The notes: generated by a model from the letters alone, not told the origin. A stretch of DNA of 64,000 bases from Ampelocalamus luodianensis (GCA_036346255.1 CM070623.1:20466875-20530874); one strand, 5' to 3'. Shown: positions 1-10,774, numbered from the stretch's first letter. Made by a program: numbers and translations.

Positions 1-974
1 TGTAGAATTGGTTGCATGTCATGATTGGTTGGTGTATTGTTCATCAATGCCATGTGAATGTGTTGTGGAGATGATTCTAGTTGTGTTGATGCTTGCGAGT
101 TATGTTTAAGGTTCCTTCATGATGCTATTGTTTACATACCACGACTACATATTGAGTTATGATATTGAAAATATGATGTTGTAGTATTTATGCATGTTGG
201 AGCATATCGAGGCTTGGTCACGTGGTGACCAAGAGTTTTTGTTGAGGTCCCTGTCATTGTAATGACAGCTTGAGGTCCCGCATTCATGGAATGTGGGCAA
301 TGGATCTGAGAGGTCCCGTCATTGTGATGACGGGCAAAGGTCCCTATACATGTGATGTATAGGCTCTTGTCCTCGTGCGGAGGGCACGAACATGGGTAAT
401 CATTGACGGATGAATACCCGCATTACGGTAAAATGCGGCGAGATAAAGATCAAAGTGTGCATAGCATTATCATCATGTAAATATTTGAAATGTCTTAACG
501 GTGTTGAATAAAGTTGTTTTTAGATGTTATGTCTATGTGAATGTTGCAACCTTGTTGATACTTGCCGAGTCGTATGGCTCACCCTTGCTTTGTTTTGTTA
601 TAGGTACTTCGGCAAGAACGTCATGCATGGGAGGAGTAGGCATCGGAAAGCACGCACTACCTCACCACATTTATGCAATTGCTATTTAGTTTCACCTCGG
701 AATAAATAACTGTGTGGAGACCATCTATGGATGTTTTATGATGTTGGTTGTTGGATTATTCATAGTCATGAGAATGATGTTAATTGTTTACAATCGTTAG
801 ATTATTTCTTATGCTTGAAAGATTTGGATTATAGAAATAATAATAAATGCCATGGTCATCTGTTAATACCTCGATTTTGTTGTTCATACAAAGGAAGTTC
901 ATGAAAAATTTATAGAATGTTCGTTGGTTTAATTCTTGTAATATTCTAGGCTCATGTGGAGTCAGGGTGTTCTG
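1..974 (+). repeat. 5' LTR of element A (3' portion only)
   Basis: Nearly collinear with 6568-7545. The two copies differ mainly at short indels and swaps in CTG/CAG/CCG-type triplets (for example around 206, 391, 566 and 905) rather than at scattered substitutions. It ends in GGTGTTCTG where the 3' copy ends in GGTGTTACA. It contains the hairpin array (213-440), the GAG/CTC hairpin (561-588) and an acceptor-like TTATAG^GTAC near 603. Confidence 0.85.
213..440 (+). repeat. Hairpin array in 5' LTR of A
   Basis: Same series of inverted repeats as in the 3' copy. The hairpin around 385-395 is disturbed by the local disagreement between copies. Confidence 0.7.
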
Positions 975-975
975 A

Positions 976-990
976 TTGGTATCGAGCGGG
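976..990 (+). other. Primer binding site of element A (tRNA-iMet type, altered)
   Basis: TTGGTATCGAGCGGG directly follows the 5' LTR. It matches the TGGTATCAGAGC site seen intact in B and C except that the A of the CAG is missing, exactly as in element F. Confidence 0.75.
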
Positions 991-3900
991 CTGTAGGTCC
1001 GTGGTGACTAAATTAATTAAAATTTGCTAATGGCTAATCAACTTAAAAATTTGACACACTAGTGCAGTGAGGATGGGGATGGGCAAAGCATTGCATTTAC
1101 GTTCCGCTTTATCTTATTGTTGATTCTTGATTTGATTTGAGTATGATTGCTCATTAAGTGACTATATGATTATTATGTGTGGGGATAACCCATGTTGAGA
1201 GGTTGAGGTCGTGTTGTGGCTCGCCTTTACCAAGCTACACCCTCGTTCGTAGTTTGATAATAGAGATTATCATTAGAAACGATTGTTCTCTTCCTTGAAT
1301 TTAATTTGGTCACTCTTGTCCGGTTGGGTTTGACGAATCTTTCTTGGTTAGTAGTTTTATTCATGTTGATATGTTTCCATTGGCTTGATTTGTTGAGAAA
1401 GCAATCATTGTTTCCCCAACCGATGAGTTATTCTTATGGTGGTGAACTTGGTTGATTGTCAAGTTTGACCTTTATATTGGAGATATGTCTTTCTCATTAG
1501 AAAGTATGACCCATTTATTCGCTTGATTTTTGGTTAATGAAAGTTTCCTTTTGTAAGTCCTTGATGCGTGGAGGCTTTGACTTAATGAATCTCTTCGGGT
1601 ATTTTGGGTGTTAAAGTTGAGCGGTTCTCTTTTATGAAAGAAAATGTTAAACCTTTTAGCGTTGTCTTCTCGTGGTTAAGTCAGAGATTCTAAACAAAGT
1701 AGTTGATGGATATGATATGAGTTATCAAGGTGGGACATTAGTGTAGTGCATAATAAATCCTAACAAGTATCCTTGCGAGTGAAATTGATTAAGTTGATGT
1801 TGTCCTCTAGCAGTTCTTGAGGAGCTGTGATCAGGAGTATGACCACACTTAATTGGAATCAGTAGAGTTATTAAGAAGTGTGGAAGATTGATGAAAGGGT
1901 TGACCCTTAGAATTGTTTAGTTTGCTAAACTTGTTGGAATATTTGGTCTCAATGGATTAATGAAGCTGTGGGAAGGGAAAGTTGAGGAGTTGCTAGATTA
2001 ATTACCCTAGTAGATATTAATCTTGGAGTTATATTTTTCTATAGATACTTGGTGACCATATATAGCTGCTAGATATATATATTTCTTACCATGATTAATT
2101 GTTGGATTTGTGTACAAAAGATTTAAAGGATTGAGTATCGGTGGATCTAGAATTATGGAGGAAGTTATGGATAATTCTTCTATATAGAATGATGTCATGA
2201 AATTGGTTTTAGTGTTGTTGATACTTTTGGTTGATGGAATATTTGATTCTTGAAATTTTAGTATGATTTTGCACCAAATTATGAACATGAGATGGAGCAG
2301 TTGAATATGTGGTTGCACATATTCATGTGATTTAGAAAGGAAAAGTAGGTAGCATCTAGATTTTCATGATGAAGCGATTGATAACAACAATGGTTGGAGT
2401 GCAATTGTTGTGTGTTGAAGTTTGGTGTTGAGCATCGCTAAGAGTTAAATTGATATGATTTAATAGATGGCTTATGCTTACATGATTGTAGAATTGTCGG
2501 ATGATAGCATGTCATTGATGAAAGGGTTTTGGTAAAACCTTTTGATTTGTGTAGTAGACCTCCGCTAGAATAAAGTGGTTGTTGTAGTGAGGTTGTAACG
2601 TTTTGGTGGACTCTCAATAGGAGATGAGATGATAAAGTAGTATGGAATAGTTTGTTAAGTTTTGGAGAGTCAGTATAATGGAAGAGTTGGCGATAACGAG
2701 TTTTGTTAAGGGTAGATCATTCTTGATGTTAGTAAGATTATCTCAAGAGATTGTGACTTGTGTGTGTGGTGATGATTCTTTTAGAAATAAAGTAACTGGA
2801 TAGTCTTTCATAATTTTGTTCTAGTGAAAGTGTTTCGAGTTTTGCGTTTGTGATCAGTGGACCTCATGCGTTATGTGGTGATTGAGGTTGTTTCAAGCAA
2901 AGTGATATGATGAAAGATTTTATTGGCTCTTGAGTGGTTCCTGTGATTTGGGTTTTAAGAGCTTATCATGTTTAAGCTGGCAAAGTGACATAGCAATCAC
3001 AGAGAATAACTATCCTTGTTAAAGGAAGGAGAGAAGTTAAGTGCTTGAGATTTAAGTCATTTCGCAACTTGCAGTTTATTTGAGTATGCTTAAACCTTAT
3101 GCAGTGTTCCATAAGAGTTTATCAATTTTCAAAGGCAATACCCTTTTCTTTTTTGGGGTTCGATCTTCCCTTCGTGTGGGACTTGTGCCCTCAACTGTTG
3201 ACTTTCTCTTTTGTTGTCTGAGTTCTTTGCCAATCGACTATTTCCTTGGTCCTCTGTTCCTGCGAGTGGTAGATGTTTCTATGTGGTGAAAATTATTTTC
3301 ATTTGTCTTTCTTTTGAGAAGGATTCATCGATTCGTTTCACAAGGGTCTTCTGAGTGTTTATTCTATGAAGTTGTGAAACTTTGGGTTGGAAGTTATTCG
3401 ATGAGCATTGGAGGATGAAATAGTTTCATAATATAGTTCTTTGAGAGAAGTTTATCTCAATAGAAGATTGTCTTTGGAGGTTAAACTGATTGCATTGTTA
3501 CAACTAATAGAACCTATAGTGATTGTGATCCAAGATCTTTTGTTCACTTCGGGTGGAACATTAGAATTATCGAAAACATGGAAATCTTGATCAACTATAT
3601 AGAGTATCGCAATTTGGTAGTATTGCGAGGTTGCGAAGGATATTCTTGATGGTGTGGTTTAATGAGAGTGGGATTACAAAGTAATCGAATCGTCATGTCG
3701 ATTAATGAGATAGACGGGATGGTTGTATTATTGCCGGAAAGACTTGGACTTAGTAAGTAACTCTTTAAGAGTTAGAATCTTTATAAAGATAATTGGGTCA
3801 AGAAGATATTTTCATGTTGATGTTAATGCGCAGTATGTATGGGTGTGAGAATTTTAGGGATTTTAATCGGAGGTTTTCCTATCTTCTTTATGAGAAGTTC

Positions 3901-5228
3901 ATTGTAGGAGTTTTGGAGTTTAATTTGGGCCTTGCATTATTTTTATGCTAGAACTTTGGTGCCCAATGATTATGTGTAGAGGAAGTAGATTAAGGGTGTT
4001 AGTAGATTAAGGGTGAATTTGAACAATAGGATGATGGTTGATAGAACCCTTTTGATGAAATATATGAATGTGATAGTTGGAATTCCAAGTTGTTTATTCC
4101 TAAAAGATTGAGGTGATGTGATTGCGTGTGTGATCTATTTTGAGATGCATTGGAAGTCATCTGTCAAATTAATCATGTCGATAGAGGAGTTGTTGAGAGA
4201 AAGTTTTGGTGGAGTCGTTAGAGCCTTTATACTGAGGTGTGGATGATGTATTTCGACTTGAGCGTAACGTTGAGAATGTCAAGTTAAGAGAGATGAGTTA
4301 GTGTGCTATCGCTGAACTGAAATTCCAAAGTTGAGAGAGATTTTGGTCCTAAAGAGAAGCGATAAATCGTTGTTTCCTCAAGAAGTGAATCGTTTCCTTG
4401 ATTCGTTTGAGTTTTGTGTTGTTGACCAATGTCTTTCGTAAGTTGAGTTTGACTTGATTTTGGTATGTGTGGTTCTTATCGGTTCGGGAAGAATAAATGA
4501 AGTTTTTGATTTGGGCATTTAAAATGATTCCTCCTTTGGTTTTGGGACGCTTATTCGCAACTTTGCCACTTGTAAAGTAGAAGGGTTTCCTTGATGAAAT
4601 TCAATTTCTAGATTTGACCTGTAGTACTTGAGTGGTAACGCATAATGGCGATGTGAATCTTTCTTATTTAGATGGGTTTTGTCGGTAAAAGAGTTGCTTA
4701 AAGGGATTGATTGTGTGTTTAGTTAAAGGAGGTGATTCTTGTTTCATTGAAAAGTTCAGGTGAGAGGTGGAACAAGAGTTCCGTGTTACGTGTGCATGTT
4801 GTGTGGTTCGATTGAGGAGAAGGTTAGCCCAAGGTACTTTGGTTTATTTTAGTTAGCTACGGAATTCAAAAGTTGGCGTATCGTTAGGACCGTCTCGGGT
4901 CCTTACGCGTGTCACGCAACATCGGGCGTGTTTGGTGCCTAGTGAGTACCGAGAGATATGGAGGTTGAGTTTCATAAACGTTGTTGACCTTGGCGAGGAT
5001 CTTACCTCGAGACTCTTTTGATGAATATTCTCGAAATGCCGAGTTGAGCGTTAGTGCGGACGTCGTTTACGCCACGGTGTTGTGGTCTCATCTATTGAGA
5101 GAGGCCACTTGAAAGATTGGAGTCTCGCGTGAGCGAAGTTTAGCAAAGTTGATCGCGTTGGTATCTGTTGTTAAGTTCTAGTCGCGGGTTACTTTCGTGT
5201 AGATCGGCGCTTTGATTCGGGTCGAATC
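991..5228 (+). other. Interior of element A: non-coding, decayed pol-like DNA
   Basis: No convincing reading frame over 4.2 kb. The sequence aligns by eye with the interiors of C (14571-18670) and E. Positions about 1200-1400 resemble the antisense integrase-chromodomain remnant at 7546-7985. Positions 3495-3560 resemble the integrase stretch that in F precedes the first catalytic Asp. Positions 4860-5190 resemble the integrase C-terminus and chromodomain of F. Everything else is unrecognised AT-rich sequence. This matches the LARD concept: LTRs plus a long non-coding interior. Confidence 0.6.
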
Positions 5229-5242
5229 TGTTAAGGGTAGAA
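5229..5242 (+). other. Polypurine tract of element A
   Basis: TGTTAAGGGTAGAA lies immediately before the 3' LTR start TGTAATACCC. It is shorter in G residues than the TTTTAAGGGGGGTAGAA of B and E. Confidence 0.65.
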
Positions 5243-5449
5243 TGTAATACCCGAAAGTGTGTTAGCGATTAGTCGGGAGAGATTAATTTTTATTTCGGAG
5301 AGGTCGATTATTCGGGAAGGATCAAGCGGGCGTCGGGAGGACTAATTGGATTGTTGTCGGTGCTGCTATTTTTGAGGGAAAGAGCAATTTGGCGGCAACT
5401 TGGGCTGGGCCATGGCCCATCTGGGTGGCCGACCAGGGGCTCCTCCCAA

Positions 5450-5712
5450 ACCCTAGCCTACTCCCCTCCCTCCCCTTTCCTCCTCCCACTCCCAACCGGC
5501 CGCCTCCCCTCTCCCCTCTCCACCTCTCCACCTCCCTTCCACCCTCCCTTGCGCCTCTCCATCTCCCACCACCTCCATTGCTGCTGTCCAAGGAGGAGAA
5601 GGAGCTCCTTGCAGCCGGCCAAGGAGGAAGAAGAAGGAGAAAGAAGAGAAAGAAGGAGAAAAGAAGAGAAAGAAGGAGAAGAAGAGAAGGAAGAAGAGGA
5701 GAAGAAGGGATC
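5450..5712 (+). repeat. Pyrimidine-rich then (GAA/GGA)n purine-rich low-complexity tract
   Basis: A C/T-rich stretch passes into GAAGAAGGAGAAAG-type repeats just upstream of the donor-like site. Long open frames on both strands here are products of base composition, not genes. Equivalent purine tracts occur in D, B, C, F and E. Confidence 0.8.
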
Positions 5713-5886
5713 CGCGGAGCGTGGTGGTCTTCATCCCGCTGCGTGCTCTCTTCGTTTGGCAAGGGTAACCTGTGGTTCTTTGCTTTAGGTCATTTTCTAG
5801 TTGTCTAATTTTCGGGTGTCAGTTCGTCGGTATTCTGCAGCAGTGAAGTTTGTCGGTTTTGATTAGGTTAGAGGCAGATTTGGGTC

Positions 5887-6372
5887 TGGGTGTCTCCTAG
5901 AAAGTTGTAGCTATCGTAGTTAATTTTCATTGCCGACAAGAATCAAGTCATTCAGACTTCGGTAGCCAAAGTTATGAATTTATTAGTACTTCTGTGTTTC
6001 TGGAGAGAAGCAGATTTGCTAGTGTTAGTTAACCTGATTGAAGCGCTTATTTAGAGGGGTTTCCAGAGGGCCTCACCATAACGAAAAATGAGGATAATCC
6101 TCTTAGATTTCAGGGAAGCTAAAGATCACTGAATTCGGACGAACGTAGAGAAAGTTATGATAGTTTCTTTGTCGCTGTCCAGAAACCCGACGTGAAATGT
6201 TTGCTCTGATTAATTAGATTGGTAGGTCTGGTAGATGGCCGAATCAGAGGGTCTCCCCAACTAAGTTTATTTAGACATTTCAATTACCTTTTCAGATTGT
6301 CCAAGATCATCCTATTTGGACTCCTGAGCAGAGAGTTATGGATTTTTGAAGTCTGCTGTCCGCAGTGACCGT
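5887..6372 (+). repeat. Three diverged ~180-bp tandem repeats in LTR A
   Basis: Each unit contains a GTTGTAG-GATAAT-like start, a TTAGCTTTC-like middle, an (A/G)AGTTATG landmark and usually a CTGTCCAG ending. Landmarks are 183 and 180 bp apart. Confidence 0.7.
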
Positions 6373-6779
6373 TCGCTAGAAATTAGAAAAGCTAGACGTG
6401 ATAAGAAGATTAGCGATTTCGATTGTAATGTGATGTATGATTTTGGTCCAGTATGCTATTCTTAGTTTGGGGTTATCTTCTTGTCCAGGTGGCAGCGAGA
6501 TCCCAAGGGCAGCACCCACTTCGCGTCCGCCGTTCTCGCGCGGTTGAGGCAAGTATTCGGGTCTATGTGTAGAATTGGTTGCATGTCATGATTGGTTGGT
6601 GTATTGTTCATCAATGCCATGTGAATGTGTTGTGGAGATGATTCTAGTTGTGTTGATGCTTGCGAGTTATGTTTAAGGTTCCTTCATGATGCTATTGTTT
6701 ACATACCCTGACTACATATTGAGTTATGATATTGAAAATATGATGTTGTAGTATTTATGCATGTTGGAGCATACTGAGG

Positions 6780-7008
6780 CTTGGTCACGTGGTGACCAAG
6801 AGTTTTTTTGTTGAGGTCCCTGTCATTGTAATGACAGCTTGAGGTCCCGCATTCATGGAATGTGGGCAATGGATCTGAGGTCCCGTCATTGTGATGACGG
6901 GCAAAGGTCCTATACATGTGATGTATAGGCTCTTGGTCCTGTGCGGAGGGCAGCAGACATGGGTAATCATTGACGGATGAATACCCGCATTACGGTAAAA
7001 TGCGGCGA
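6780..7008 (+). repeat. Hairpin array in 3' LTR of A
   Basis: Successive inverted repeats: CTTGGTCAC/GTGACCAAG, CTGTCAT/ATGACAG, CCGCATTC/GAATGTGG, CCCGTCAT/ATGACGGG, CTATACAT/ATGTATAG, GGGTA..TGACGG..TACCC and CCGCATT/AATGCGG. They are joined by TTGAGGTCC-like linkers. Confidence 0.75.
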
Positions 7009-7545
7009 GATAAAGATCAAAGTGTGCATAGCATTATCATCATGTAAATATTTGAAATGTCTTAACGGTGTTGAATAAAGTTGTTTTTAGATGTTATGTC
7101 TATGTGAATGTTGCAACCTTGTTGATACTTGCTTGAGTCGTATGGCTCACCCTTGCTTTGTTTTGTTATAGGTACTACGCAAGAACGTCATGCATGGGAG
7201 GAGTAGGCATCGGAAAGCACGCACTACCTCACCACATTTATGCAATTGCTATTTAGTTTCACCTCGGAATAAATAACTGTGTGGAGACCATCTATGGATG
7301 TTTTATGATGTTGGTTGTTGGATTATTCATAGTCATGAGAATGATGTTAATTGTTTACAATCGTTAGATTATTTCTTATGCTTGAAAGATTTGGATTATA
7401 GAAATAATAATAAATGCCATGGTCATCTGTTAATACCTCGATTTTGTTGTTCATACAAAGGAAGTTCTGTCGAAAAATTTATAGAATGTTCTGGTTGGTT
7501 TAATTCTTGTAATATTCTAGGCTCATGTGGAGCTGGGGTGTTACA

Positions 7546-7985
7546 AGTTGGCCTTGAGTTCTTCTGTCTCCCAGGTGGCTTCACTTTCAGGGTGGTGATT
7601 CCACTGCACCTTGTATGATCTGATGATTCTGCTTCTGGTAATGCGCTCTGCGACATCCAGAATTTTGATTGGTCGCTCTACATAGGTGAGATCTTCTTGG
7701 AGGTCACAACTCTCTAGGAGGGTGTGGTCTTCGGGCACTCGAAGGCATTTCTTTAACTACGACACGTGGAAGACATTATGCACTGCTGACAAGGCTTCTG
7801 GTAGTTCCAATTGATAAGCTACTTCTCCACGTCTTGCTAAGATCTTGTATGGTCCAATATATCTTCCTTGAGTTTGTATTTGGTTTTCCGGTTGTAGTTT
7901 CTTGCGGTTGATGAACTTTCTTTGGATAGTGGTTACAATGTAGTTGATGTGTTTCAATTGGCCTCTATTTGTTCTTTGAAACAAT
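7546..7985 (-). pseudogene. Antisense integrase C-terminus and chromodomain remnant
   Basis: Reading the minus strand, positions 7757-7890 give a typical Ty3-gypsy integrase C-terminus (RYIGPYKIL, RRGEVAYQLELP, VHNVFHVS). Positions 7546-7738 give a chromodomain (LTYVERPIKIL, KVQWNHHPESEATWE). These domains belong to chromovirus pol, where the chromodomain is thought to guide integration into heterochromatin. The fragment runs opposite to the LTRs of E, is shortened upstream of RYIGP, and stops at 7546 where element A is inserted. It cannot be functional. Corresponding but more decayed sequence seems present in A and C. Confidence 0.75.
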
Positions 7986-8164
7986 TATTATTCTTTCGAC
8001 TATTGAGATACTTTTGCTACTTGTGAACGTTATTGATTTGCAAGGTTGGTCCCTTCATGGGAGTTTTGTCTTCTTGTTGTGAAACGTGACTCATTTGTTC
8101 ACTTGGCATTTTGGATAATAGAAATTATCGTTTGCAAGTTCTTTATCATGTGGAGTTTTGGCCA
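7986..8164 (+). other. Interior of element E, piece before solo LTR D
   Basis: Collinear with 15095-15270 of C (shared words such as the ATTATT.TTTTC.GACT run and GACTCAT.TATTCG). No coding signal. Confidence 0.6.
8160..8164 (+). other. Target-site duplication of solo LTR D, left copy (GGCCA)
   Basis: Identical 5 bp at 23952-23956. Removing 8165-23956 restores continuity of the E interior with that of C. Confidence 0.9.
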
Positions 8165-8753
8165 TATAATACCTCAAATTTATTCTAACAAAGAAAGTAT
8201 CCAATAGAGAATTAGACATAAGGAAATTGGGAATTCTGCAGTTCTTCGGCAACCAGGGCCTCATGCCTTGGCCCAGGAGGCCCATGAGTGGCCGACCACC
8301 AATAAAAGGAGGGGGAACCCTATCTTGGTAATGCAGCTACAGTAGCACCATTGCTACAGTGTGCACTACAGTAGTCTTCCCCCTTGCCCTCTATTGCTAC
8401 TTCCGTTCCTCTTGATGGTACTCTCCCATTGTTATCAGCCAAAGAGAAAAGGGGAAGGAAGAGAGGAGAAGAAGAGGAGAGGAGCATCTCACAGGGGAGT
8501 TTAGTGGGCACACGTGTCTCCAAGGGTAATTATCACCTCCCCGCTGGTTGGATCAATTTAGATTCGTAATTGCCATCGATTTGAGGATTGTTGATCTTCT
8601 GTGATTAATATCAGTATTCTGTCTAGCGCTTGCTCGTCAGTTTTTGGGTAGTTAAAGTCTGAATTAGAGGATTCATCTCCTAGAGAGTTGTAGGGATTGT
8701 TTTCAGCTTTTGATAGGTTCAAAGATCACCCAATTCGAAGTTGTGATCTAGAA
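8165..8753 (+). repeat. Solo LTR D, 5' piece
   Basis: Starts TATAATACCTC, with TG changed to TA. TATA-like AATAAAAGGA at 8301-8310, a cluster of CTACAGTA/TACTGTAG words (8329-8375), a purine tract (8441-8495) and donor-like CAAGGGTAAT at 8521-8530. Interrupted by element B; continues at 22078. Confidence 0.85.
8749..8753 (+). other. Target-site duplication of element B, left copy (TAGAA)
   Basis: Identical to 22073-22077. Joining the two sides rebuilds the repeat unit of LTR D across the insertion. Confidence 0.9.
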
Positions 8754-10760
8754 TGTAATACACCAGGTCTATTTAAGTGAAAAGAAAGAATTAGAGAGAA
8801 GGACCAACTAGAAAAAAAAATAAAATTAACAAAGGATTAGATGGGGGTTTTGCAATTATTCGGCAACCTGGGCCTCAGGCTTTGGCTCAGGAGGCCCAAG
8901 ACGGGACGACCACCAATAAAAGGAGGGGGAAACCCTAGGGGTAGTACTATAGCACGGCGTGCTACTGTAGCTGCTACTGCTACAGTGCCCCCGTGAACAG
9001 TAGCCACCCGCCTCCTTGCGCCGTCTCTTTCGGGTGTTGCCGACCAAGAAGAAGAGGAAGGGGAAGAGGGAGAGGATCTTCTTCGTAGGGGTGGTTCGTC
9101 GTCTCCCTTCGATTCCTCAAGGGTATCCTCAATTCCCCTTTAATCCGATGGATTTTTGGATAGTTAATCAAGATCGGTAAATATGGTCTACTTAGGACAG
9201 ATTTCGTTAGATAGTCGTTTTTATGTAGTTAAGTATGGATTCAGTTCTGGGCATCTCCTAGAGTATTGTAGAGGACGTCGCTAGCTTTCGATGAAGTACA
9301 AGATCGCAGTATTCAGACCTCTGTAGCAGAAGTTATGAATTTATTAGTGTGACTATTCTGAAAATCCGTCGGTATTCTGACAGGTTTTAGTAATCTGACT
9401 TGAGCGATTAGTTAAATGGAAAATCAGAGGATCTCATTATAACGAAAGTTGTAGATAATTGTCGTAGCGTTCAGGGAAGCCCAAGAACACAAACTTTGGA
9501 CAAATGAGCTGAAAGTTATGGTAGATTTAGTGTACTATCTAGAGAACCTGATGTGAAACCGATGCTCTGTTAAACAGCTTGGTAGGGGTACTAGGTGGCC
9601 GAATCAGGAAAGCCCACCAACTAGGTTTAGTTGGGGAAATTGATAACCTTTCAAGGAAGTTTTGTAGTTTGTTTGATCCATCATTGTCGTCTTAGTATGC
9701 TTTTAATGAATTTAGGTGGGGGACTGGTCCTGGAGGCAGCACCCTCTTCGCGTCCTTCGTTCTCGCACGGTTGAGGCAAGTACTTTGTTTGTTACTTTGG
9801 TTGAGGATGCTTGGTCATGAATGCGTGCTTTTATACATGATAGTGATGCAAGATTACTAGCATGATGTTTGCATTAAGGTTGACAAATGCTCAAAGTATG
9901 TTTATGCTCTATTCATGTGCGATGTTATTGTTTTGGTATATTGATGATGAATAGAGACTGTGCATGTGCATATTAAGATCATGTTGAGGCTTGGTCACGT
10001 GGTGACCAAGCTGGCATTTCTTTGAGGTCCCCGTCATGTATGTGACGGGCTTGAGGCCCCCACACCTGTGGAGTGTGGATTTGAGGTCCCCATTACTTGC
10101 GGAGTACTGGGCAATTGGTCCCTGTGCTTGTGAGCACAAGCACGGGTATCTGGTGGCAGTTGCATACTTTGCATTACCGGTAAAATGCAAAAAGAGATAA
10201 AGAGAAAGGATCCTTGAGCATTGCATATGCATATGAACGATTTAATGATGTGCTTCTGGAATTGGATGCTGATGTTACAATTTGTATTGTATGTCTTTTA
10301 TATGTACTTGCTGAGTTGGTGTACTCACTCTTGCTTTTATTGTTGTTGGAGGTACCCAATCCAAGAACAACATGCATGGGAGGGAGTAGCTTTATGTTCA
10401 CATGCACACTACCATGAACCTTCTAAAGTTGATTATCTTTCAGTTCATGCCTTAATAAATAAGCGAGTTGCTTAAAAGATTTATTATGATTATGTTTTCA
10501 CGTTGGATTATTTGTAATAATAAAGAGTAGCATATCTCGATATTTGTGATTACACTTTAGTCACTTAGTATGACATGAATGCCTACTGATTATGCTGAAT
10601 GTTGGATTGTTTAGTTTGGATAATTGAATTTATTGGAATCCTTGGTAAAGTTAGCTAAAGAGAGGAGGTTCTGCCAGAATTTAGTGAAGTGTCTTGGTTT
10701 TATTCTGCTTTGTTATTAGTTTAGTAGCATTCTAGGCTCGTGTTGGGTTGGGGTGTTACA
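8754..10760 (+). repeat. 5' LTR of element B (2.0 kb)
   Basis: Starts TGTAATACACCAGG, ends TTGGGGTGTTACA. TATA-like AATAAAAGG at 8914-8923, CTACTGTAG/CTACAGTG words 8945-9003, purine tract 9048-9085, donor-like CAAGGGTATC at 9118-9127, repeat landmarks at about 9331 and 9511, acceptor-like ATTTAG^GTGGGG near 9715, exon-like block ending GGTTGAGGCAAGTAC near 9780, hairpin array 9990-10191, terminal hairpin 10307-10334, then TTGGAG^GTACCC. Confidence 0.85.
9990..10191 (+). repeat. Hairpin array in 5' LTR of B
   Basis: Inverted repeats CTTGGTCAC/GTGACCAAG, CCCGTCA/TGACGGG, CCACAC/GTGTGG, CCCAT-AC/GTACTGGG, GTGCTTGTG/CACAAGCAC and TTTGCATT-ACCGGT-AAAATGCAAA in succession. Confidence 0.75.
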
Positions 10761-10762
10761 GT

Positions 10763-10774
10763 TGGTATCAGAGC
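10763..10774 (+). other. Primer binding site of element B (tRNA-iMet)
   Basis: TGGTATCAGAGC, two bases after the LTR end, followed by GGGCTGTAGGTC as in C. Intact, unlike in A and F. Confidence 0.9.

Larger units (their letters stand above)
1..7545 (+). mobile_element. Element A, LARD-like non-autonomous Ty3-gypsy element (5' end outside window)
   Basis: Visible order is partial 5' LTR, primer binding site, non-coding interior, purine tract and full 3' LTR. Position 1 corresponds to position 6568 of the 3' LTR. The interior shows no usable gag or pol frame, so the element must have moved with proteins supplied in trans by a chromovirus relative (inference). It interrupts the antisense chromodomain remnant of element E, which resumes at 7546. 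The right duplication would be AGTTG (7546-7550); the left copy is outside the window. Confidence 0.8.
5243..7545 (+). repeat. 3' LTR of element A (about 2.3 kb)
   Basis: Bounded by TGTAATACCC and GGGGTGTTACA. Order inside: pyrimidine-rich then GAA-rich segment (5450-5712), donor-like GGCAAGGGTAAC at 5757-5768, three diverged repeats with an AGTTATG landmark at about 5968, 6151 and 6331, acceptor-like TTGTCCAG at 6481-6488, exon-like block ending GGTTGAGGCAAGTA near 6554, hairpin array 6780-7008, GAG/CTC hairpin 7128-7156, acceptor-like TTATAG^GTAC near 7171. Confidence 0.85.

Noticed and set aside
5322..5808. Four overlapping 90-146 aa open frames on both strands
   Set aside because: They cover the C/T-rich and GAA-rich tract of LTR A, are Pro/Ser/Leu or Lys/Glu low-complexity, and similar frames recur in every LTR purine tract. 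Composition, not coding.
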